The position numbers and the translations under genes are program-made. A stretch of 64,000 nucleotides of DNA, taken from NCBI GenBank assembly GCA_964475955.1, contig CAYYZY010000004.1, positions 1 to 64,000 of the forward strand, in the 5' to 3' direction. The DNA comes from DATKZH01 sp964475955. GTDB lineage: Bacteria; Planctomycetota; Planctomycetia; Pirellulales; Thermoguttaceae. Below the pieces are notes generated by a model. The model saw only the letters and a list, made by a program, of their open reading frames with translations, was not told the origin of the DNA and searched no databases. Shown here piece by piece: positions 1 to 8,376 of this stretch (position 1 is the first letter of the stretch; the number at the start of each line of letters is the position of its first letter).

Positions 1-1104
1 GACGCCGTGCGGTCGACACCGGGCGTGAAGTCGTCGGAATGCCTGCCGGTCGCCGTCGAACAGGCGAAGCTCGCCGGTCGACCGCCGGCTGATTTCGCGC
101 GGCCCCCCCTGCTCCAACAAGACAACGTCATTCTCATGGGGCTCTCGGCCGACGCGGCCTTTGGCGGTAACAAGCCCTTCCTCGACGTCGATTTCGTCGA
201 GGGAGATCCGCAAACGGCCATCCGGGCCATCCGTCGCGGCGGTTGCTGCGTGATTCCCGAGAACCTGGGCGAAGCACGGAACCTGCACGTCGGCGACGTG
301 CTGCAACTCGTCCCGCCTCGGGATGAACGCCGGCGCGCGGACTACGAAGTCGCGGCGGTCGTGTCGCTGCCCGGCTGGCACTGGTTCACGAAGTTCTCGG
401 GGGTTCGGCGTCACGAGACGAGAACGGCGGGCATCGTGTTCGCGGCTCACGCCGATGTCCGGCGCGATTTCCGATTGCACGGAATCGAATTCTGTTGGCT
501 AAACATCGATCACTCGGTGCCGCTCCGCGAGATCGAAAAGGCGATGCAGGAGCTGGCCGAAGGGCACGCCGGCGATACCTACGTGTCCCCCGACCATGGT
601 CAGGTCACCGCCCATCGACCCGCGGCCCGGGTGACGGCAACGGAAACCCTGCGTGCGAGCATCGACCGACGTGCGGACTCCGTGATCTGGGGGATGAGCC
701 GGCTGCCGCTGGTTACGCTGGCGGTGGCCTCCCTGGCCGTGGTCAACACGATCGTCTCGTCCACGCGCACGCGGCGCTGGGAGATGGGCGTCCTGCGCTC
801 GCAAGGCATGACCCGATGGGGACTGGTCCGGCTCGTCCTCGCCGAAGCGATCCTGATCGGTGCCGCCGCATGCCTGTTGAGTTTCGCCTTCGGCCTGACC
901 GCCGGGTGGTGCGGGGCCGGGATGGCGCGCTACGGAGGCTTTTTCGGCGGGGTCAAGGCTCCCTTCATCGTCCCTTGGGCCAGCCTGGCCCTGGGCGTTT
1001 CCGCAACGCTCGGTCTCTGCCTCCTCGCAGCCGCCTGGCCCGCCGTCGCCACCGGCCGAACGGAGCCGCTCAAGCTGCTTCAAGCCGGGCGCGCCTCGAT
1101 GTAG
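1..1104 (+). CDS. ABC transporter permease, FtsX/MacB type (5' partial)
   Basis: The frame is open from the left edge of the window and ends with TAG, so this is the C-terminal part of a longer protein. The visible ~365 residues hold a soluble extracytoplasmic stretch and then an FtsX-like module: a hydrophobic helix near residues 232-252, a charged cytoplasmic loop with R-R-W-E-M-G-V-L-R, which is the typical contact loop to the ATPase in MacB/LolC-type permeases, and two more helices near 275-300 and 325-350. The family moves lipids, lipoproteins, peptides or drugs, or transmits mechanical force; substrate cannot be told here. The ATPase and the N-terminal half are expected to the left, outside the window. 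A GTG at position 7 is not a believable start because coding sequence continues before it. Confidence 0.8.
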   Translation, partial: DAVRSTPGVKSSECLPVAVEQAKLAGRPPADFARPPLLQQDNVILMGLSADAAFGGNKPFLDVDFVEGDPQTAIRAIRRGGCCVIPENLGEARNLHVGDVLQLVPPRDERRRADYEVAAVVSLPGWHWFTKFSGVRRHETRTAGIVFAAHADVRRDFRLHGIEFCWLNIDHSVPLREIEKAMQELAEGHAGDTYVSPDHGQVTAHRPAARVTATETLRASIDRRADSVIWGMSRLPLVTLAVASLAVVNTIVSSTRTRRWEMGVLRSQGMTRWGLVRLVLAEAILIGAAACLLSFAFGLTAGWCGAGMARYGGFFGGVKAPFIVPWASLALGVSATLGLCLLAAAWPAVATGRTEPLKLLQAGRASM

Positions 1105-1175
1105 CGGTCGGCGAACCGGTTGGGGAGCTTCGCACCGATCGGCTCCTACCGGTTCCGCTCGCAAGAATCGGCCCC

Positions 1176-1208
1176 AATCACCGTGCGCGATAATGGCGCA
1201 CGGTGATT
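1176..1208. terminator. Perfect 13-bp inverted repeat between convergent genes
   Basis: AATCACCGTGCGC at 1176-1188 and its exact reverse complement at 1196-1208 enclose a 7-nt loop. It lies between the stop of the permease and the stop of the ArsR gene, whose TGA it touches. The position suits a bidirectional terminator, but neither side has a clear T tract, so a Rho-independent role is an inference. Confidence 0.5.
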
Positions 1209-1540
1209 CAGGTGAGCAACTCGCGCTGATCCTTGGCGTTGGACTCCAGCACCGATTCGATGCAGCCGAAGAAACGGAGGACGCACTTCATGCGCACGCG
1301 GTAGTAGACCATCGCCCCCCGCTTCTCGTCCTCAATCAGGCCCGCGTTGCGGAGCACCGCCAGGTGGCGCGAGACCGTCGACATGTCGCTGCCGATCATC
1401 TCGGTCAACTCGCACACGCACCGCTCCCCGGTGCGCGCAAGCTCATCCACGATGAACAGGCGCGCGGGGTGGGCCAACGCCTTGAAGATGTTGGCCCGGG
1501 CTTCGTACTTCGCCAGTGTCCTCGCGTCCATGGTTCCCAT
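1208..1540 (-). CDS. ArsR/SmtB-family transcriptional repressor
   Basis: A 110-residue winged-helix protein. The order is that of ArsR proteins: an N-terminal helix with A-L-A-H-P-A-R-L, a Cys-x-Cys pair at residues 41-43 (E-R-C-V-C-E-L, the alpha3 metalloid-binding motif of classical ArsR), and the recognition helix M-S-T-V-S-R-H-L-A-V-L. A further two cysteines sit in the C-terminal helix. This suggests a metal(loid)- or thiol-responsive repressor. The first ATG is used here; a second ATG three codons in (start at 1531) is equally possible. A strong promoter with a perfect palindrome lies just upstream at 1581-1626, so autoregulation is likely. No arsenic or metal efflux gene is visible beside it, so the inducer is unknown. 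Confidence 0.88.
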   Translation of the reverse strand: MGTMDARTLAKYEARANIFKALAHPARLFIVDELARTGERCVCELTEMIGSDMSTVSRHLAVLRNAGLIEDEKRGAMVYYRVRMKCVLRFFGCIESVLESNAKDQRELLT

Positions 1541-1580
1541 CCGTCGGCAAGAAACGCCGGGCCGTGACGCCCAGCGCACA

Positions 1581-1626
1581 GGCAAATAACCATTTGCCAT
1601 ATTAGCCAAACACGCAGAGCCGTCAA
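1581..1626 (-). promoter_or_regulatory. Promoter and palindromic operator of the ArsR gene
   Basis: Read on the minus strand, TTGACG (1621-1626) is followed by a 16-nt spacer and TAATAT (1599-1604), a good match to a sigma70 promoter. Directly after the -10 box is the perfect palindrome GGCAAAT-4 nt-ATTTGCC (1581-1598), the size and place expected of an ArsR operator. The start codon is about 40 nt downstream. Confidence 0.7.
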
Positions 1627-1682
1627 GGATGGGCCGACGGATGTTGCGCGGCGGAAGCCGACGTGCCGTCGGCAGCCAAACC

Positions 1683-1791
1683 ACTCCCCTCTCCCGACTC
1701 CCCTCTCCCGACTCCCCTCTCCCAACTCCCCTCTCCCAACTCCCCTCTCCCAACTCCCCTCTCCCAACTCCCCTCTCCCAACTCCCCCTAC
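1683..1791. repeat. 14-bp tandem repeat, seven copies plus a partial
   Basis: The unit ACTCCCCTCTCCCA (two early copies end in G) is repeated head to tail from 1683 and stops within the final codons and stop of the gene on the minus strand that ends at 1788. The unit is twice seven bases. It lies between the ArsR promoter and the 3' end of that gene and probably varies in copy number between strains. Confidence 0.9.
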
Positions 1792-2705
1792 GAACCGGCC
1801 AGCGCGAGCCGCTTGAGCGACTTGATGACCCCGAGCACCCGCTGGCGGGAGATCTCCTCCCAACCCTCCTCCTTGTGGCGCAGGATCGCCTCGCGAAACG
1901 CCGCGTAGGCCTCGGCCAGGTCGGAGGGCAACGGCGGAAGGCTCTCCAGCGAGTCGGCCGGCTCCGCAACGGCCGGTTGCCCTGGCGAGGGGCTTGGCTC
2001 GCCGGTCGCCGTCACGACGGCTTCGGCCGGGCCTTGCGGCTCGTCGGAGGCGAGCGTCGAGAACGCGCCGGGGATTTGGCCCGACGGGTCCTCGCTCGAC
2101 GCGTCCAGGGCCGGATCCACGTCTTCATCCAACTCGGCGAGCGTCACGTCCTCGGGCTTCGGCTTCGCGCCGGCCGGGGCCCCCAGGGCTTCCCATCGCG
2201 TGGTCCGCATCTGGGCCACCGACCAGGCGTTCTGCACGGCCCCTTCGAGCCACATCTCCGCGTCGTCCCAGTCGAGCGCCGCTTGGAAATGGCTCCAGTA
2301 GAGACCGGGGTACTGCTCGTAAACCTCGTGGAACCGATCGTGCACGCGCCGCAGCCGCCCGACGTGCTGGGAGCTCACGCTGCCCACCCGGCGGCTCCAC
2401 GCCTCGTCGGAAAAGGCCTGCGACGGCGCCCCGGCGTCGATCAGGCGCGCACGCCATTCGGAGATGATCCGGCCCTTCTCCCAGTTCGTCGTGCTCAGCA
2501 GCCGGTTCCAGCGGCCCACGTACTCGGCCGAGGCCTCTTCGTCGAAGGCGACGTCGGCCGACGCGTCCTCGCCCGGTGCCGTCTCGTCGACCGCGCGCTC
2601 CTCGAAGGGGGCCGCGACGGAATCCTGTTCGGCGGCGTGTTCGGGCGGGGACGTCTCGGGGCCGTCATCTCCGCGGGCGTCGTTGACCGCAAACGGGTCG
2701 TCCAT
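1788..2705 (-). CDS. Conserved-looking protein of unknown function
   Basis: A 305-residue soluble protein. The ATG at 2705 has an AAGGAC ribosome site, which sets the start. The first ~65 residues are acidic and low complexity. Residues ~70-175 form the only compact part, rich in tryptophan and arginine (N-W-E-K-G, S-E-W-R-A-R-L, L-Y-W-S-H-F, W-S-V-A-Q-M-R). A second acidic, proline-rich linker follows, and the C-terminal ~45 residues are helical and basic (R-Q-R-V-L-G-V-I-K-S-L-K-R). There is no signal peptide or membrane segment. The architecture, with a folded core between disordered acidic tails, could suit a nucleic-acid or protein scaffold role, but I do not recognise the family. Its 3' end runs into a tandem repeat. 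Confidence 0.7.
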   Translation of the reverse strand: MDDPFAVNDARGDDGPETSPPEHAAEQDSVAAPFEERAVDETAPGEDASADVAFDEEASAEYVGRWNRLLSTTNWEKGRIISEWRARLIDAGAPSQAFSDEAWSRRVGSVSSQHVGRLRRVHDRFHEVYEQYPGLYWSHFQAALDWDDAEMWLEGAVQNAWSVAQMRTTRWEALGAPAGAKPKPEDVTLAELDEDVDPALDASSEDPSGQIPGAFSTLASDEPQGPAEAVVTATGEPSPSPGQPAVAEPADSLESLPPLPSDLAEAYAAFREAILRHKEEGWEEISRQRVLGVIKSLKRLALAGS

Positions 2706-3058
2706 GAGGCAAGTCCTTTTGCTGGAAGATGATGAAGATGAAGATGAAGTTGAGCGATTCCGCACGTGCCACGCTTTGCGGAATGGACGGCGCGGCTGCG
2801 CCGACCCCGGCGAAGGGAGGCCCGATTCTAGCACGGCCCGTCGGCCCGGATCCAGCAGCCGAGCGACGCCGATTGCGGGCCGCGAAGCGAAGTCCCGCGT
2901 TTTCAGGCGGAAGGCCACGCGAGCCGGCCCGCGCGCAGTCCCTTCCGGGCGGCCTCGGCCGAGGAAAACGTGTCGATCGCGCGGGCCCGCCGCAACGGGA
3001 AGCCGCTCGCGGCGTTCGGGTTACGCGCGCGCCGCAGAAAACGGCCGCAACATGACCG

Positions 3059-3134
3059 TGGGGCACGTCTCCGACGTGCCTGGCACGACGCAGTCGTGCC
3101 CCACCCGGCCTGGCACGATGCAGTCGTGCCCCCC
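3059..3134. repeat. Palindromic interspersed repeat, family A (copy 1)
   Basis: Three short palindromes follow each other: GGCACGTCTCCGACGTGCC (3062-3080), then two near-identical ones of the form TGGCACGAxGCAGTCGTGCC (3081-3100 and 3111-3130). Related copies lie at 7673-7729 and 60269-60314. It sits downstream of the cytochrome gene on the minus strand and may fold as a transcript-end hairpin. Confidence 0.8.
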
Positions 3135-3165
3135 CGGGGTGTTCTCGGCCCTGGTTCCGCGAGGC

Positions 3166-3828
3166 TCATATCTCGTGGCACGCGCTACAGAGCTGCTTCA
3201 TGGGGGCCTTGAGAAGGCCCTCGCGCGTCGAGGCGTGCAAGGCGTGACACGCCTCGCAGTTTCGGATCGGCTCCAGCGGATGCGCGTGAACGGCCTGGAA
3301 ATCGACCGGCTCGTGGCACGCGAAGCACGCCTCGCACGACTTCAGCGGGCCGACCGCGACCTGGCCGCCCTGCTTGCTCGTCTCGTGGCAGTCGCCGCAA
3401 CGGCCCTCGCCGCGGTTGATCTCGTGAAACTGCTGGATCGGCCAGTCCGGCGGCCCGTCGTGCTCCTCTTCGTTCAGTGCGACGACGATCTCCCGGCAAC
3501 GGTCGCCGATGCGCAACTCGTGCACCCCGGGCCACAGCCTGACGTGGGCCACCCGAAGCGGCGGCGCGAACGGCTCCCACTCCCACGGCTTGCCGTCGAT
3601 CTCCAGCGAAGCGGGGTCGCCCTTCGAGATTACGTCGAAGCTGCCGGAAAGGAGCACGGCTTGGTCGGGCGGGAAGACCACGTCGTCGTCGACCGGCCTG
3701 GAAGACGCTTCCGACGCGCCGGACTCCTCCCGCTCGCCCGCTCCCCTGGCCGCGACGAACCCCGCCGCGAGGCCCCCCAGCACCAACCAAAATGAAAGCC
3801 CCAGACTGAAACGAGCCTTTCCGTCCAT
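3166..3828 (-). CDS. Multihaem c-type cytochrome, four CxxCH motifs (doubled-CXXCH type)
   Basis: A 220-residue exported protein. The ATG at 3828 has a strong GGAGG site. Residues 9-27 are one hydrophobic signal/anchor segment. Residues ~50-125 look like a beta-rich domain. The C-terminal third carries four haem c motifs: CGDCH (144-148), CFACH (168-172), CEACH (191-195) and CSACH (214-218), spaced as in the doubled-CXXCH family, with additional histidines in between as possible distal ligands. The likely role is electron transfer outside the cytoplasmic membrane. No reductase, quinol oxidase or haem-lyase gene is adjacent, so its partners cannot be named. The final motif lies three residues from the stop. 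Confidence 0.85.
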   Translation of the reverse strand: MDGKARFSLGLSFWLVLGGLAAGFVAARGAGEREESGASEASSRPVDDDVVFPPDQAVLLSGSFDVISKGDPASLEIDGKPWEWEPFAPPLRVAHVRLWPGVHELRIGDRCREIVVALNEEEHDGPPDWPIQQFHEINRGEGRCGDCHETSKQGGQVAVGPLKSCEACFACHEPVDFQAVHAHPLEPIRNCEACHALHASTREGLLKAPMKQLCSACHEI

Positions 3829-3940
3829 CCACTGCCTCCAAATGCCGGGCGCCCGGCACTCCCCCCGGCCGGTGCCCGCTCGCAAGCCTTTCGGATTTCG
3901 TGTTGCCGCCCTTGCGGATTCCGGGGACGCGAAAGCGCCG

Positions 3941-4897
3941 TCACACGGCCCCGTACCTGCGCGTGTACTTCGCGTTGTCGGCGACCTCGTCGCGGTAGAC
4001 CGGGAACATGCCCACGATCACGCCGTCGGTCGGCTTCATGTTCTCGAACGCGAAACGGAAGCACTTCTCCACCGCCTGCGTTTGCCAGCACGACCTGCCG
4101 GCGGCCAGGATCTTGAACCCCAGGCAAGGCTGGTCGACCTGCCGGACCACCGCGGTCATCTCGGCCGGATCCGACTCGAAGAACGTCTCGCCCACCGTGA
4201 CTTTCCCCAGCTCCTTCATCTGCTCGTCGCGCGGCCGCGTGACGTAGTAGAAGCAGGTCATGAACAGGTCGTTTTCCCAGCCTTCGTCGGCGATCCGCTT
4301 GATGTTCTCCGGGTTGTGGGCCGACACGCCCGCCAGGAGCCCGTGGTCGTGCACCTTCTTCACGTAGTCGTGCACTTCCTCCTGCTTGCCGGCACGGAAC
4401 TTCGCGTCGGTCACGCCGCCGTGGTGGACCATGGCGATCGGCCTCGTCTCGTCGATCACCCGCGAGATGGGGGCGTCGAACATCCGGGCCGCGTGCAGGC
4501 AGATGCCTTGGATCTGGCTGCCCGACTCCCGGGCCTTCGCCAGCGCGGCCACCGACTTCTCCATGTGGCTGAACTGCCAGGCCGTGATTCCGGCGCGTTC
4601 GCAGTGCAGAAGGAACTCCGCGGTTCGATCCACCGTGAAATACTCGCGCATGAACTGCGACATGTTCCAGGTCGTGTGCGAATGCCCGCCGATCGGGTTC
4701 CACCCCGCCACCAGCCGGCTGACGCGATGCTCTCCAAGTTGGATGCCGGGCAGCGTTTCGCGCTCGGCCTTCGGGCCGTCCGCGGCGCGCGTCGGGCGGG
4801 CCAGCGCGAACCCCGAGGCGGCGGCCGCCCCCGAAACGCTGCGCAAGAAGTCCCTTCGCCCGGCTCGGCCACGATGCACACGCCCGAGGTCCGCCAT
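3941..4897 (-). CDS. Tat-exported TIM-barrel-like protein (paralogue of 18635-19588)
   Basis: A 318-residue protein beginning with a twin-arginine signal (R-R-D-F-L-R-S, then an Ala-rich stretch ending near A-R-P-T-R-A). The ATG at 4897 is chosen because GGGGAGGA lies 9 nt before it; a TTG seven codons upstream has no such site. The mature part resembles aldo/keto-reductase-like or other TIM barrels (G-E-H-R-V-S-R-L-V-A-G-W-N-P-I-G-G near the N-terminus, strand-helix repeats after it). It is clearly homologous over its full length to the protein at 18635-19588, sharing A-G-W-N-P-I-G-G, M-R-E-Y-F-T, L-L-A-G-V-S-A-H-N-P, Q-V-D-Q-P-C-L-G-F-K-I-L and K-P-T-D-G-V-I-V-G-M. The substrate is unknown. 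Confidence 0.75.
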   Translation of the reverse strand: MADLGRVHRGRAGRRDFLRSVSGAAAASGFALARPTRAADGPKAERETLPGIQLGEHRVSRLVAGWNPIGGHSHTTWNMSQFMREYFTVDRTAEFLLHCERAGITAWQFSHMEKSVAALAKARESGSQIQGICLHAARMFDAPISRVIDETRPIAMVHHGGVTDAKFRAGKQEEVHDYVKKVHDHGLLAGVSAHNPENIKRIADEGWENDLFMTCFYYVTRPRDEQMKELGKVTVGETFFESDPAEMTAVVRQVDQPCLGFKILAAGRSCWQTQAVEKCFRFAFENMKPTDGVIVGMFPVYRDEVADNAKYTRRYGAV

Positions 4898-5209
4898 CAC
4901 CACGATCCTCCCCTGCAAGCTTCGATTCTACACGGGCAATCCGCTCAAGCACCGCGTAAACCAGCAGTTTAGCTCGCGCATCGGCCGAATTCAAGATTGA
5001 CCTCGCATGCGCCGCAGCTTGCGATGAGCTACTCCACCGCACCACTCAGGATCCGCCCGCATCTCTTCGCCAGCGGCGCCTCGCCCTTTTTCTTGCTAAC
5101 GCGTTTAGTCCCAACGCGCGCGGTCCGCGACCGAGATCGCCCCGCGCGCTTCGGGGCCGTGGGAAATGGGCCGCCCAACAAGTCGCCGCGCACACGCTGA
5201 CCGCGTGAC
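4898..5209. other. Intergenic stretch without a recognised gene
   Basis: About 310 bases between the leftward Tat protein gene and the end of the leftward YfhO-like gene. Reading frames here are short or are shadows of the neighbours. I see no clear hairpin with a T tract, RNA gene or palindromic repeat of the kinds found elsewhere in the window. A promoter for the Tat protein gene presumably lies in its left part. Confidence 0.5.
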
Positions 5210-7462
5210 TCACCGGCGCGACGACTTCTCGACGTCGCCGGAGCCGGGCCGTTCTCCCCCTCGCGGGAGAAGACCGGCCACCGCGCAGCCGCACACGGCG
5301 AGTAATCCCGCGAGCGACGTCGCCCAGCCCCACCACAGGCTTTCGGGCCGAAAATCGAGAACGACTTGCTGTCGCCCCGGCCCCACCACGCAGCCCAGGA
5401 ACGTGCCGTCGACGCGCACGACGGGCTGCGCCCGACCGTCGACCTCGGCTCGCCACCCGGCGTGATAGCGCTCTGCAACGACGAGTAGCTGTCGCGTGGG
5501 GCACTCGACCCGAATCTGGAAGTGCCCGGGACGCTCCTCCAGCACGCGCGCGGTCCCGGGCGGGCTCGGCGGGAGTTCCCGCGGCTCGTCGATCGGGGGC
5601 GAGGATTCCCGAGGGGGGCGGGCGTCGTCGCCGGTCGCCTTCACGCGCGTGGCGGTCGGGGTCGCCAGGCGCACACGCGGAAGGGGCCGGGGCACCTGGA
5701 GCCAGGCGTCGTCGTGCGGCACCAGTCCGGCGATCCGGTCGTTCGCCTCGGTGCGCCGCACCCAGCGCACGCCCGCGGCGCGAAGCGCCGGCAACGGAGC
5801 CTGCCCCGAGACGGGCCGCGCGGCGGGCTCCAACGCGGCGTAGCCGTCGGCGCGGCGCCAACCGGCCAGCGTGATCTCGTTGCCCGCGCGGAGTCCGGAG
5901 CGGTCGAGCAAGTCGGGCGCACACGCCACGCGACCATCGGGCTGCGGCGCCGGCGCTACGGCGCGGGCCGCGTAGTCCTCCAGCCGCTCTGCGTGCGGCC
6001 AGGCCGCGTAGCTGAGCCCGTAAACCCCCAGGTCGGCCGCCGCGAAGAGCACCAGTCCCGCCAGGGCCCAACGGTGCCCTCGAGCCGCCAGGCCGAGCAG
6101 GGCCGCAGCCGCGCCGATCAACAGCGGTCCGGCCAGCACGCCCGGCACCGGGCCGATGCACGCACGGTCGCGCATCGCCAGGCCGACGATCGCCGCCGCA
6201 AGGCTCGCTGCGACGACGCCCCAAACCGGCGCCCCACCTCGCTGCGACGTGCGCCGGTCGCCCTGCGTGCGTCGAGCCAGCATCCCCACCGCGACCGCGG
6301 CCAGCACGGCCACGCACAGGCCGACCAGGAGCGTGTACCGGCACGGGAATCGGAAGCGGCCCACCACGGGCAGCAGTCGCTGGAAGCGGTAGAAGGGGCC
6401 GTACTTGCCCAGCGCCAGGATTAGGGCGAAGATACCTAAGCCCGCGGTCGCCAGGATCGGCCCTCGCATTGCGGACCACTCGCGCCGCCGCGCGAAGAGC
6501 CACGCCAGCAGGACCAACGGCACGGCCCCCACGTACAAGCCCAACTCGTGCGTGTTCTGGCCGGCCACCCGGTGCGTGAACAGGTAGGGGGCGACCAACT
6601 GCACCAGGTTCAACGGGTGGAGGGAGCCGTAATCGACGAACGAGCCGTCGACCGAGTGGCGCACGGAATGGCTCAGGGCGTCGAGCGTGGGCAGCAGTTG
6701 TACGCCTCCCAGCATCACGCCGCACAGCTTGGCGATTGCGATCCGCCCCAGCTTGCCGGCCGATCGCCTCGCCGCCTCGTGCTTCGCGGCGAGCAGGCAC
6801 GCCGCGTAGGCCGCCTCGGCCAGCAGCGAGAACCAGACGAACTGCGGATGCCCCAACAGCAGTTGCGAGCCGGTCAGAAGCGCGATGCCCGCCTGCGCCG
6901 CCGCCACGCGGCGGCGATCCGTCCCCTCCAGCACCTGGGCCACCAGCCACAACAGCCACGGCGTGTGGGCGATCACCGCGATCGCGTTGGGGTGGACGAG
7001 GTGGAGCAGGTTGAAGCCGGAAAAGGTGAACGCAAGGCCGCCGAAAAGGGCGGCGTCGCGCCGGCCCACGAGCCGCGCCACGAGCAGGTACGTGCCGGCG
7101 AGCATCATCGCGTAGCCGGCCAGAAGCTCGCAAGACCACGCAGCCCCCAGCGGCAGCAGGCGGTAAAGCACCCAGTGCAGCGGATGGTACGTGCCGGCCT
7201 GGCCTTCGCCGGTCAGGTAGAAGCCGCAGAAGAGCTGCGGGTTCCAGTCGAACGGCTCGCCCCGGGAGAGCTGTTCGGCGTAAAAGGCGCGCATCGGCAG
7301 GTGAAACGCGCCCAGATCGTCATAGGTGTAGACGTACCCAACCAGGCACGGCGCGGCCAGCGCCGCCAGGAGCCCCAGGGCGGCGATGAGCGTCCACGCG
7401 AACACGTCCCGCCGGCCGTACCGGGCGACTCGATCCGGGGCGTGGCACGTCGGGCAAGGCAT
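5210..7462 (-). CDS. YfhO-like polytopic membrane protein (GT-C-type fold)
   Basis: A 750-residue integral membrane protein. The N-terminus has a CPTC pair, then from about residue 20 a long run of hydrophobic helices. Between the first and second helices is an acidic loop, D-D-L-G-A-F-H-L-P, placed like the catalytic acidic loop of GT-C glycosyltransferases and YfhO proteins. The last ~130 residues form the soluble beta domain typical of YfhO (A-E-R-Y-H-A-G-W-R-A-E-V-D-G), followed by a final C-terminal helix. YfhO-family proteins are thought to move or add sugars on lipid-linked or wall polymers; that is family knowledge, not shown here. No ribosome site is obvious at the ATG. Downstream lies the intergenic stretch 4898-5209; no operon partner is evident. 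Confidence 0.8.
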   Translation of the reverse strand: MPCPTCHAPDRVARYGRRDVFAWTLIAALGLLAALAAPCLVGYVYTYDDLGAFHLPMRAFYAEQLSRGEPFDWNPQLFCGFYLTGEGQAGTYHPLHWVLYRLLPLGAAWSCELLAGYAMMLAGTYLLVARLVGRRDAALFGGLAFTFSGFNLLHLVHPNAIAVIAHTPWLLWLVAQVLEGTDRRRVAAAQAGIALLTGSQLLLGHPQFVWFSLLAEAAYAACLLAAKHEAARRSAGKLGRIAIAKLCGVMLGGVQLLPTLDALSHSVRHSVDGSFVDYGSLHPLNLVQLVAPYLFTHRVAGQNTHELGLYVGAVPLVLLAWLFARRREWSAMRGPILATAGLGIFALILALGKYGPFYRFQRLLPVVGRFRFPCRYTLLVGLCVAVLAAVAVGMLARRTQGDRRTSQRGGAPVWGVVAASLAAAIVGLAMRDRACIGPVPGVLAGPLLIGAAAALLGLAARGHRWALAGLVLFAAADLGVYGLSYAAWPHAERLEDYAARAVAPAPQPDGRVACAPDLLDRSGLRAGNEITLAGWRRADGYAALEPAARPVSGQAPLPALRAAGVRWVRRTEANDRIAGLVPHDDAWLQVPRPLPRVRLATPTATRVKATGDDARPPRESSPPIDEPRELPPSPPGTARVLEERPGHFQIRVECPTRQLLVVAERYHAGWRAEVDGRAQPVVRVDGTFLGCVVGPGRQQVVLDFRPESLWWGWATSLAGLLAVCGCAVAGLLPRGGERPGSGDVEKSSRR

Positions 7463-7860
7463 CGGCGCATCGTCGATGGTTCGGCGGTCGTAACGGCCGC
7501 GATTCGCTTGAAGCGAGGGAGCGATCCCTTACGCCCCGCACACGAACGAATCGGCCGCTTCGCGCTTCGGGGTGGCCGGGACCTCGCTACGCTCGACCCC
7601 CGCACCCGGAATCGCCGTCCGCTCGGAATAGAGTCTCTGACCGTGATGACGCGCGCCCGGTGCGCGCATGTTGTGGGGCACGTTTCCAACGTGCCATTGG
7701 GTTGTGGGCACGTTGGAAACGTGCCCCACGTTCGGGGACGGATTCCCCAGCGCAAGGATAGCTCGCCCGCAACGGGCAAGAGACCTACCGGCCAGTCGGT
7801 GAGAACAGCCGGAACAACCGGCACGAGCGGAACTGCCGGCGCCGAGCGAAGGGGCTCGGC
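7463..7860. other. Gene-free stretch with a family A repeat
   Basis: About 400 bases upstream of the YfhO-like gene and downstream of the parvulin gene. It contains a palindromic repeat at 7673-7729 and no believable gene; short frames here are translations of the repeat. Confidence 0.6.
7673..7729. repeat. Palindromic interspersed repeat, family A (copy 2)
   Basis: GGGGCACGTTTCCAACGTGC near 7675-7694 and the inverted version GGCACGTTGGAAACGTGCCC near 7707-7726, separated by about a dozen bases. Each half is itself palindromic and the two halves can also pair with each other. Confidence 0.85.
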
Positions 7861-8376
7861 CTACTTGTAGCGGTAGATGATGTGGTAGCCGAACGCGGTC
7901 TCCACGATGTCGCTCGTCTCGCCGACGGCCAGCTTCTGGGTGGCTTCGGTGAACGCCGGGGCCATCCAGTCCGGCTCGAAGTCGCCGAGGTTGCCGCCGT
8001 CTTCCTTGCTGGGGCAGTCGGAGTATTCCTCTGCCAAGGCGGCGAAATCGGCGTCGTCGGCCTTCAGTTTCTCGGCGACCTCCTCCGCCCGGGCCAACGC
8101 CTTTTCCTTGGTCCGCGTGATCTCCGGCGACACGCGCTCGCTGTCCTTGTGCATGACGAGGATGTGCGCGGCGTTGAGGGTCGTCGGCTGCGCACCGCCT
8201 GGAGCCGCGGCGTCGGCGCCGGGCGCTGCGGCGTCGGCACCCGGCGCGGTCTGCGCAGCCCCCGGGCCGGCAGTCTCGGGTGGCGTGTCGGTGCCGGACT
8301 GGCGCGCGCAGCCCAAGGTAAGGGCAATCGCTATGGCAACGAGGAAGGCAAACGCGCGACGCTGGGTCTTGTCCAT
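7861..8376 (-). CDS. Lipoprotein peptidyl-prolyl cis-trans isomerase, parvulin (PpiC) type
   Basis: A 171-residue protein. The ATG at 8376 is preceded by an AGGGAG site. Residues 1-23 form a lipoprotein signal with lipobox L-T-L-G-C. Residues ~25-65 are an Ala/Pro/Gly-rich linker with a repeated A-D-A-A-A-P-G. The rest is one rotamase domain: A-A-H-I-L-V at its first strand, D-F-A-A-L-A-E-E-Y-S-D in the central helix, G-G-N-L-G-D-F loop, and G-Y-H-I-I at the end, all standard PpiC positions. It should act as a folding helper anchored to a membrane facing the periplasm-like space. The single domain without SurA or PrsA extensions makes its clients unclear. It appears monocistronic. Confidence 0.9.
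   Translation of the reverse strand: MDKTQRRAFAFLVAIAIALTLGCARQSGTDTPPETAGPGAAQTAPGADAAAPGADAAAPGGAQPTTLNAAHILVMHKDSERVSPEITRTKEKALARAEEVAEKLKADDADFAALAEEYSDCPSKEDGGNLGDFEPDWMAPAFTEATQKLAVGETSDIVETAFGYHIIYRYK

Noticed and set aside
1683..1791. A CRISPR array from the regular repeat
   Set aside because: Units are 14 bases head to tail with no spacers, and there are no cas genes.
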